64,000 bases of DNA, from assembly GCA_963784995.1 (NCBI GenBank), contig CAWATZ010000006.1, positions 186,001 through 250,000 of the forward strand. Direction: 5' to 3'. Each line of letters starts with the position of its first letter. Within the stretch, counting starts at the first letter, position 1. The DNA comes from CAWATZ01 sp963784995. GTDB taxonomy: Bacteria; Planctomycetota; Planctomycetia; Gemmatales; Gemmataceae. The translations under genes were made by a program, and so were the position numbers. The notes beneath the pieces are model-generated. The model made no database searches. It saw only the letters and a list, made by a program, of their open reading frames with translations, and was not told where the DNA came from. Positions 59,680 to 64,000 of this stretch are shown in pieces.

Positions 59680-60142
59680 GGTCCGGGGTCGTTTGTTCAG
59701 CGCCCGTCGAAATGCGATCTGCCGCACAACAGCAGAACGGTGGTTGCCCGGCGGCTCCTGCACTTCACGTGTATCCGCAAATAAAACACTCCTGGCACGC
59801 CATGCAGCGAAATGCGGCCAGCCTTGCCCGAATACCCTGGCAGATGGCAGGCAGACAGAAAAATGACCCTCAAAGACGCCCGTCCGACAGCCAGAGGCAC
59901 GCTCTGGCCTGTCCGCCACTTCAAAAGAATTGGCAGGCAGGGCAGGCAGAGAAGTGGAGACCTGTCGCGCCTCTGCTCCTTCCGGAACGGTGAAAGACAC
60001 GCGAAATCGGTTCCCCTTTCCCTTCCGGAACGGTAGAATCCTGTCAGCATCGTCTGGCCCCGGAGTGCTCACGGGCTGGCGTCCGACCAGAGCAGTCGGC
60101 CCGGACTCCGTGAAGGAACCGGGCGCGAGGGGGAGCAAGGGC
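59680..60142. other. Intergenic region, 463 bases, with dispersed repeats
   Basis: No gene is supported. It holds copy C of the 125-bp repeat (59825-59950) and a 14-bp direct repeat CCTTCCGGAACGGT (59978-59991, 60021-60034). No promoter is clear for the downstream gene. Confidence 0.6.
59825..59950 (+). repeat. Dispersed ~125-bp repeat, copy C
   Basis: Begins TGCCCGAATACCCTGGCAGA, passes GGCAGGCAGACAGAAAAATG, then CTCTGGCCTGTCCGCCACTT and ends TTGGCAGGCAGGGCAGGCAG. About 70 percent identical to copy A by eye. Confidence 0.75.
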
Positions 60143-61036
60143 ATGCAGTGGCACCCGATCCTGGCTCAGCTGTTGCGGCCCCTGGTGCAGGACTACTACG
60201 AGGTCCAGACCGATTTGCCGGTTGGCGATCTGCCGCGCCAGGCCGACGTTGTCCTGCTGCGACGCCGGGCGGCCGATCCTCCCTTTGTGGGCATCTGGCG
60301 GCATCTGCGCGTCTGGAACGTGCTGGAGTTCAAGGGGCCCAGCGACGACCCGGCCTTGCGCGATCTGGATCTGCTGCTGGAGCTGGGGCTGGGCATCGAT
60401 CGGCGGCTGAACGAGCAGCGGCAGGAGCAGAAAGAGCCGTTGCTGAAACGTGTCGAGGTCGCCTGGTGGTTTCTCGCCAACCACCTGGGACGGCGGTTTC
60501 GGGCCGAGGTGGAAGCGGTGGTGGGATCACCCTTGCAGCAACTGGGCGAGGGGCTTTGGTCCTGTCCAGCGCTGGGGCGGGTGCTGTACCTGATTAGTCG
60601 GGACGCCTTGCCGGTGGAGCGGGAGAGCGTGCCGCTGCATCTGGTGACCGAGGAACCGTTGGAGCGGGTGGAGGCCCTGGCCCGCGTGCTGGTGCAGCAA
60701 CCGGGCTTCTGGGATCTGTACGGGGGCTGGCTCGCCCAACTCAACCCCGAAATCTGGGAGGAGCTTCAAACCATGATCCGCAAGATGGGTGCCGAGCCCA
60801 ATCTCGATCTGCGCTGGCTGATCGATCAGGTCGGGCTCAAGCAAGTCATCGACCAGGTTGGGCTCAAACAGGTCATTGACCAGGTGGGGTTCAAGCAGAT
60901 CATCGACTTGGTGGGGTGGCAAGAGGTGTTCCAGACAGTTCCCCTTGGAGAAGTCATCGCCGCCATGGGAATGGACTGGTTTGTATCTCAGCTAAGCCCG
61001 GAACAACTCCAGGAGCTGAAAAGCCGCTTGCCTTGA
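60143..61036 (+). CDS. Restriction-fold-like protein with C-terminal 9-residue repeats
   Basis: Start at 60143 gives 297 residues. The N-terminal part has DVVLLRRRA with VLEFKGPSDDPALRDLDLLL, the EFKGP-D pattern of Planctomycete/cyanobacterial Rpn- or PD-(D/E)XK-type families of unknown target. The C-terminus has a Pro-poor helical tail built from about three copies of IDQVGLKQV. Catalytic activity is unproven. It stands alone between intergenic repeats. Confidence 0.7.
   Translation: MQWHPILAQLLRPLVQDYYEVQTDLPVGDLPRQADVVLLRRRAADPPFVGIWRHLRVWNVLEFKGPSDDPALRDLDLLLELGLGIDRRLNEQRQEQKEPLLKRVEVAWWFLANHLGRRFRAEVEAVVGSPLQQLGEGLWSCPALGRVLYLISRDALPVERESVPLHLVTEEPLERVEALARVLVQQPGFWDLYGGWLAQLNPEIWEELQTMIRKMGAEPNLDLRWLIDQVGLKQVIDQVGLKQVIDQVGFKQIIDLVGWQEVFQTVPLGEVIAAMGMDWFVSQLSPEQLQELKSRLP
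60822..60911 (+). repeat. Three 27-bp tandem repeats in the restriction-fold-like gene
   Basis: Units of 27 bases beginning ATCGATCAGGTCGGGCTCAA, with synonymous changes between units, encode IDQVGLKQV copies and a fourth, diverged start (IDLVG). The synonymous drift shows the protein sequence, not only the DNA, is being kept. Confidence 0.8.
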
Positions 61037-61424
61037 GGCCGCTCCCAGCCTCAGTGGACCAAGCCGCCTCCAGCATTCCCGGAAAAAATCCCGCAGCAAC
61101 CATTGCCCTGCACGCCTCGCCCCTCTATCATATCTTCCTGACAATCTGGTGAGTATCTTATCCAGAGTGGCTGAGGGTACAGGCCCTGCGATGCCACAGC
61201 AACCGGCTTCCCCCAGGAAGTGCTGGTGCTACCTCCTGCCCGGGACTCCCGGGAGAGATAAGATCGTGTGCCTCACACGCCTCTTCTTCTCGATCAGACC
61301 CGCGCGATCGACCCCGATCACCGCGGTCTTCCTTCCTGGATGATACACACCTCCACAACAATGACCGCCAGGACCAGCGCGAGTGCCTCGGCCTGGCCGT
61401 GAATTGCTTAAGGGAGGGTCCTTC
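61037..61424. other. Intergenic region carrying a riboswitch and leader
   Basis: The 388 bases upstream of thrC contain the SAM-I aptamer (61157-61262) and about 160 bases of leader before the GTG at 61425. No reading frame is supported in it. Confidence 0.6.
61157..61262 (+). ncRNA. SAM-I (S-box) riboswitch
   Basis: The P1 stem CTTATC (61157-61162) pairs with GATAAG (61257-61262). Between them lie the conserved blocks AGAGTGGCTGAGGG, GGCCCTGCGATGCC and CAGCAACC (kink-turn, SAM pocket), followed by AAGTGCTGGTGCTACC and a CCCGGGACTCCCGGG stem. This is the canonical S-box order. It binds S-adenosylmethionine and lowers expression of downstream genes when SAM is plentiful. No clear terminator with a T run follows within the 160-base leader, so control could be translational. 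Confidence 0.88.
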
Positions 61425-62678
61425 GTGTCGTCTTCTTTTGTCCGCGGAATGAAGTGCCGGCTGTGCGGCAAGCTGTATCCGGTCGGTCCGATCCAGTTCT
61501 GCGAGGAGGATTTCGGCCCCCTCGAGGTCGATTACGATTACACCGCCATCGCCGAGGCCGTCAGCCGGGAAAAGATCGCCCATCGGCCCTGGAACATGTG
61601 GCGCTACGAGGAGCTGCTGCCCCTGGACCGGGAGCCGACCGTTGGCACGCAGGTCGGGGGCACGCCGTTGCTCAAGGCGGATCGGCTGGCCGCCGCCCTG
61701 GGCGTCGAGAAGCTCTGGCTCAAGAACGACGCCGTCAACTTCCCCACGCTGTCGTTCAAGGACCGCGTCGTGGCCGTAGCCCTGAGCAAGGCCAAGGAAA
61801 TGGGCTTCACCACCGTCGGCTGCGCCTCCACCGGCAACCTGGCCAACAGCGTCGCCGCCAACGCCGCCGCGGCGGGTCTGAGCAGTTACATCTTCGTGCC
61901 GGCCGATCTGGAGCGCTCCAAGATCCTCAATACCAGCGTCTACGGAGCCCATCTGATCGGCGTCCGCGGCACCTATGACGAGGTCAACCGGCTCTGCACC
62001 CAGGTGGCCTTCAAGTTCGGCTGGGCGTTCGTCAACATCAACCTCCGGCCGTTCTACGCCGAGGGGTCCAAGTCGATGGGCTTCGAGATCGCCGAGCAGC
62101 TGGGCTGGCGCACCCCACAGCACGTCGTCTGCCCGATGGCCGGCGGCAGCCTGATCGGCAAGATCCACAAGGCGTTTCACGAGCTGCACAAGGTCGGCCT
62201 GCTGGAGCAGGAGCCCCGCTGCAAGATGTACGGGGCTCAGGCTAGCGGGTGTAGTCCGATCAGCACGGCGGTCAAGAACGGCTGGGACTCCCATCGCCCG
62301 GTGCGCAAGCCCTGCACCATCGCCAAGTCGCTGGCCATCGGCGACCCGGCCGACGGCTACTTCGCTGCCCGGGTCATCCGCGAGACCGGCGGCTGGTCCG
62401 AGGACGTCTCCGATCAGGAGATCGCCCAGGCGATGGTCCTGCTCGGCCAAACCGAGGGCGTCTTCGCCGAGACGGCCGGCGGCGTCACCGTGGCCGTGGC
62501 CCGCAAGCTGATCGAGCAGGGGCGGATTCCGCGCGACGAGGAGATCGTCCTGTGCATCACCGGCAACGGCCTCAAGACGCAGGACGCCGTGGTGGACTAC
62601 CTGGAAAAGCCCGCGGTCATCGGGCCGACCCTGGAGGAGTTCGAGCCGCTGGTGGCCGGGGAAGCGGTGTTGGTGTAA
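61425..62678 (+). CDS. thrC: Threonine synthase-family PLP enzyme, N-terminal zinc ribbon
   Basis: Family reaction: O-phosphohomoserine to threonine. The GTG at 61425 follows GGAGGGTCCTTC, giving 417 residues. The N-terminal ribbon is MKCRLCGKLYPVGPIQFCEEDFGP (shown as two Cys pairs). The PLP Lys lies in FPTLSFKDRVVA; CASTGNLANSVAANAAAAG and MAGGSLIGKIHKAF follow, with the phosphate-binding Gly loop. The SAM riboswitch upstream and the sulfur-carrier and E1-like genes downstream suggest it may serve sulfur amino-acid synthesis instead of, or besides, threonine. Confidence 0.93.
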   Translation: MSSSFVRGMKCRLCGKLYPVGPIQFCEEDFGPLEVDYDYTAIAEAVSREKIAHRPWNMWRYEELLPLDREPTVGTQVGGTPLLKADRLAAALGVEKLWLKNDAVNFPTLSFKDRVVAVALSKAKEMGFTTVGCASTGNLANSVAANAAAAGLSSYIFVPADLERSKILNTSVYGAHLIGVRGTYDEVNRLCTQVAFKFGWAFVNINLRPFYAEGSKSMGFEIAEQLGWRTPQHVVCPMAGGSLIGKIHKAFHELHKVGLLEQEPRCKMYGAQASGCSPISTAVKNGWDSHRPVRKPCTIAKSLAIGDPADGYFAARVIRETGGWSEDVSDQEIAQAMVLLGQTEGVFAETAGGVTVAVARKLIEQGRIPRDEEIVLCITGNGLKTQDAVVDYLEKPAVIGPTLEEFEPLVAGEAVLV

Positions 62679-62691
62679 ACTGCGTTCGTCC

Positions 62692-62767
62692 GAGCCGCGC
62701 ACGCAGCGCAGCGGAGTAAGCGGCCCGCAGGAAGACCGCTTACTCCGCTGCGCTGCGTGCGCGGCTC
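62692..62767. repeat. Dispersed palindrome, family 2 (copy b)
   Basis: Perfect 32-bp arms (62692-62723, 62736-62767) with a 12-base loop; same core as 39644-39722. It sits between thrC and the sulfur-carrier gene. Confidence 0.92.
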
Positions 62768-62798
62768 AGAAAGAAAATCGTCCTTCGGAGGATAAGAT

Positions 62799-63071
62799 AT
62801 GTCCGTGAAGGTTCAGATTCCCACCCCGATGCGGCAGCACACCGAGGGCAAGACCACCGTCGAGGCCCAGGGCAGCACGGTCCAGGCGGTGCTCGCCGAC
62901 CTGGGAGCGAAGTATCCCGCCCTCACCGGCCGGCTGTTCGACAACGGCCAGCTGCGCCGGTTCATCAACCTGTTCCTCAACAACGAGGACATCCGTTACC
63001 TGTCCAACCTGGAAACGCCCGTCAAGGACGGCGACGAGCTGGCCATCATTCCCGCGGTCGCTGGAGGTTGA
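62799..63071 (+). CDS. ThiS/MoaD/CysO-type sulfur-carrier protein
   Basis: A 90-residue ubiquitin-like protein, start with GGAGG upstream. The beta-grasp fold ends in AIIPAVAGG, whose C-terminal Gly-Gly becomes a thiocarboxylate after activation by a ThiF/MoeB enzyme. FINLFLNNEDIRYL is typical of CysO-like carriers. The E1-like partner is 440 bases downstream. The carrier would deliver sulfide to a PLP enzyme; thrC is 120 bases upstream. Confidence 0.92.
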   Translation: MSVKVQIPTPMRQHTEGKTTVEAQGSTVQAVLADLGAKYPALTGRLFDNGQLRRFINLFLNNEDIRYLSNLETPVKDGDELAIIPAVAGG

Positions 63072-63072
63072 C

Positions 63073-63423
63073 ATGGCGGACGAGGACGACGCCGGCCTGC
63101 CGGCGCCGGATGCCCAGGTGCCGGAAGGGGCGGCGGTCTTTCCCGAGATCCCCGAGGAGCTGGGCGTCGATCCCCTGTTCCTGGCCATGCTGCATGCCAC
63201 CGTCTTCCTGGCCGGCTCGACCGAGGAGGTCGTCAACGGCGAGGCCGCCGACGAGGCGGTGCAGGCGATGGCCGGGTATCTGCGGCGGCTGACGGGGAAG
63301 GAGCTGGCCCGGGTGCGCGAGGACCTGGAGTGTCTGGTGGGTTACGCCCGGCAATGCGAGTGGCCACGGGAGATGGTGCGCTTCCTCAAGAGCTTCCTGG
63401 CCGACTACGGCATCAGCCGTTAG
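63073..63423 (+). CDS. Hypothetical protein of the sulfur-carrier operon
   Basis: A 116-residue soluble acidic protein with helical character (LFLAMLHATVFLAGSTEEVV, YLRRLTGKELARVREDLECL). It starts one base after the carrier stop, so it is coupled. No family recognised. Position between carrier and activator suggests a helper in sulfur transfer. A palindrome and a 19-bp direct repeat lie at its 3' end. Confidence 0.7.
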   Translation: MADEDDAGLPAPDAQVPEGAAVFPEIPEELGVDPLFLAMLHATVFLAGSTEEVVNGEAADEAVQAMAGYLRRLTGKELARVREDLECLVGYARQCEWPREMVRFLKSFLADYGISR

Positions 63424-63496
63424 CCCGACGCGCCAGCGAGGGAGAGGACAAAACCCTCGCTGGCGCGTCGGGCTAACGGCCGACTACGGCATCAGC
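63399..63496. repeat. Palindrome with 19-bp flanking direct repeats
   Basis: Perfect 25-bp arms (63418-63442, 63454-63478), loop 11 bases. The 19 bases on either side (63399-63417 and 63478-63496, GGCCGACTACGGCATCAGC) are identical. The left direct repeat is the last part of the preceding gene. This has the form of an insertion with target duplication. Confidence 0.9.
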
Positions 63497-63510
63497 ACGG
63501 GAGAGACGAA

Positions 63511-64000
63511 ATGACGCGGGATGGGTCGCTGGAACGCTACAGCCGGCAGATGCGCTTTCACGGCATCGGCGAGGAGGGCCAGCGCCGCCTGGAGCGCGCC
63601 CGGGTCACCCTCTGTGGCTGTGGGGCCCTCGGCACCGTCCTGGCCAACGCTCTCGTCCGGGCCGGCGTCGGGCATCTGCGGCTGATCGACCGCGACTTCA
63701 TTGAGATGAGCAACCTCCAGCGGCAGGTGCTTTTCGACGAGCATGACGTGGCCGAGAACCTGCCCAAGGCCGAGGCCGCTGCTCGCAAGCTCGCCGCCAT
63801 CAACTCCAGCGTCCACGTCGAGCCGGTCGTCACCGACATCGATCGGACCAACATCCTGGAGCTGTGCTCCGACGCCGACCTGATCCTCGATGGGACGGAC
63901 AATTTCGAGATCCGCTATCTGATCAACGACGTGGCGGTCAAGCTGAACAAGCCCTGGGTCTACGGTGGCTGCATCGGCAGCCACGGTCAGACCATGACCA
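63511..64000 (+). CDS. ThiF/MoeB/HesA E1-like enzyme (3' end beyond window)
   Basis: Start at 63511 follows GGGAGAGACGAA. RYSRQMRFHGIGEEGQRRL, TLCGCGALGTVLANALVRAG (nucleotide loop), IDRDFIEMSNLQRQVLF and LILDGTDNFEIRYLIND are classic ThiF/MoeB motifs. It adenylates the C-terminal Gly of ThiS-like carriers. About 163 codons are in the window; the zinc Cys pairs and catalytic Cys would follow beyond it. Confidence 0.93.
   Translation, partial: MTRDGSLERYSRQMRFHGIGEEGQRRLERARVTLCGCGALGTVLANALVRAGVGHLRLIDRDFIEMSNLQRQVLFDEHDVAENLPKAEAAARKLAAINSSVHVEPVVTDIDRTNILELCSDADLILDGTDNFEIRYLINDVAVKLNKPWVYGGCIGSHGQTMT

Noticed and set aside
60822..60911. Possible CRISPR array
   Set aside because: The 27-bp units are contiguous with no spacers and encode an in-frame protein repeat. 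No cas genes are in the window.

Overview
The window looks like a high-GC chromosome segment from a member of the phylum Planctomycetota, most like the Gemmataceae/Gemmatales. The evidence is gene content: a DUF1549/DUF1553 plus DUF1501 (Tat signal) pair, a giant secreted heme protein with propeller, HEAT repeats and CxxCH, a repeat protein of the ELW..GT type, a sigma factor next to a Ser/Thr kinase with WD40-like repeats, DUF4058 proteins and hydroxysqualene dehydroxylase. I saw no rRNA, tRNA, CRISPR array, transposase or phage genes.

Layout. 1-1.05 kb: a YtrA-type GntR repressor and an ABC ATPase, with a good operator match upstream. 1.4-5.2 kb: acylphosphatase, a truncated repeat protein, and a BlaI-like repressor followed by a PDZ protein. 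5.4-9.0 kb: a DHA2/EmrB-type exporter with its EmrA-type adaptor and a small membrane protein. 9.2-11.3 kb: a two-heme cytochrome and a membrane protein. 11.6-16.35 kb: an arsenic region. It holds ArsC divergent from ArsR, and a minus-strand cluster (ArsI/CadI-like fragment, radical SAM ArsS, two family glycosyltransferases, ArsM) that matches arsenosugar biosynthesis. 16.4-23.9 kb: DUF1549/1553, DUF1501, a nine-motif EF-hand protein, a PQQ-type propeller and a secreted protein. 24-29.7 kb: HpnE, a CPBP protease, an AraC/GyrI regulator and two tandem DUF4058 paralogues. 29.8-39.6 kb: the giant heme protein, a C45-like Ntn hydrolase, an APC permease, small unknowns, a GmhB-like phosphatase and a polytopic membrane protein. 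39.9-44.3 kb: an XPB-type helicase module. 44.3-48.3 kb: DoxX-like protein, SGNH hydrolase, histone-deacetylase-like protein and two secreted proteins. 48.5-52.7 kb: a Ser/Thr kinase with propeller, and its sigma factor. 53-61 kb: PurA, UppS, CdsA, PhoH, a 7TM-HD phosphodiesterase and a restriction-fold-like protein. 61.1-64 kb: a SAM-I riboswitch followed by threonine synthase, a ThiS-like sulfur carrier, an unknown and a ThiF/MoeB-like E1 enzyme cut by the window end.

Two systems stand out. The first is the arsenosugar-type cluster. The second is the SAM-riboswitch operon joining a threonine-synthase-fold enzyme to a sulfur carrier and its activating enzyme, which suggests carrier-dependent methionine/homocysteine (or cysteine) synthesis.

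Long perfect palindromes (25-46 bp arms) and an unrelated ~125-bp dispersed repeat fill many intergenic gaps. One palindrome half is inserted in frame in a gene, and another palindrome is flanked by a 19-bp direct repeat. At least seven conserved genes between 5 and 35 kb carry single-base frameshifts, which looks more like sequence error than gene decay.
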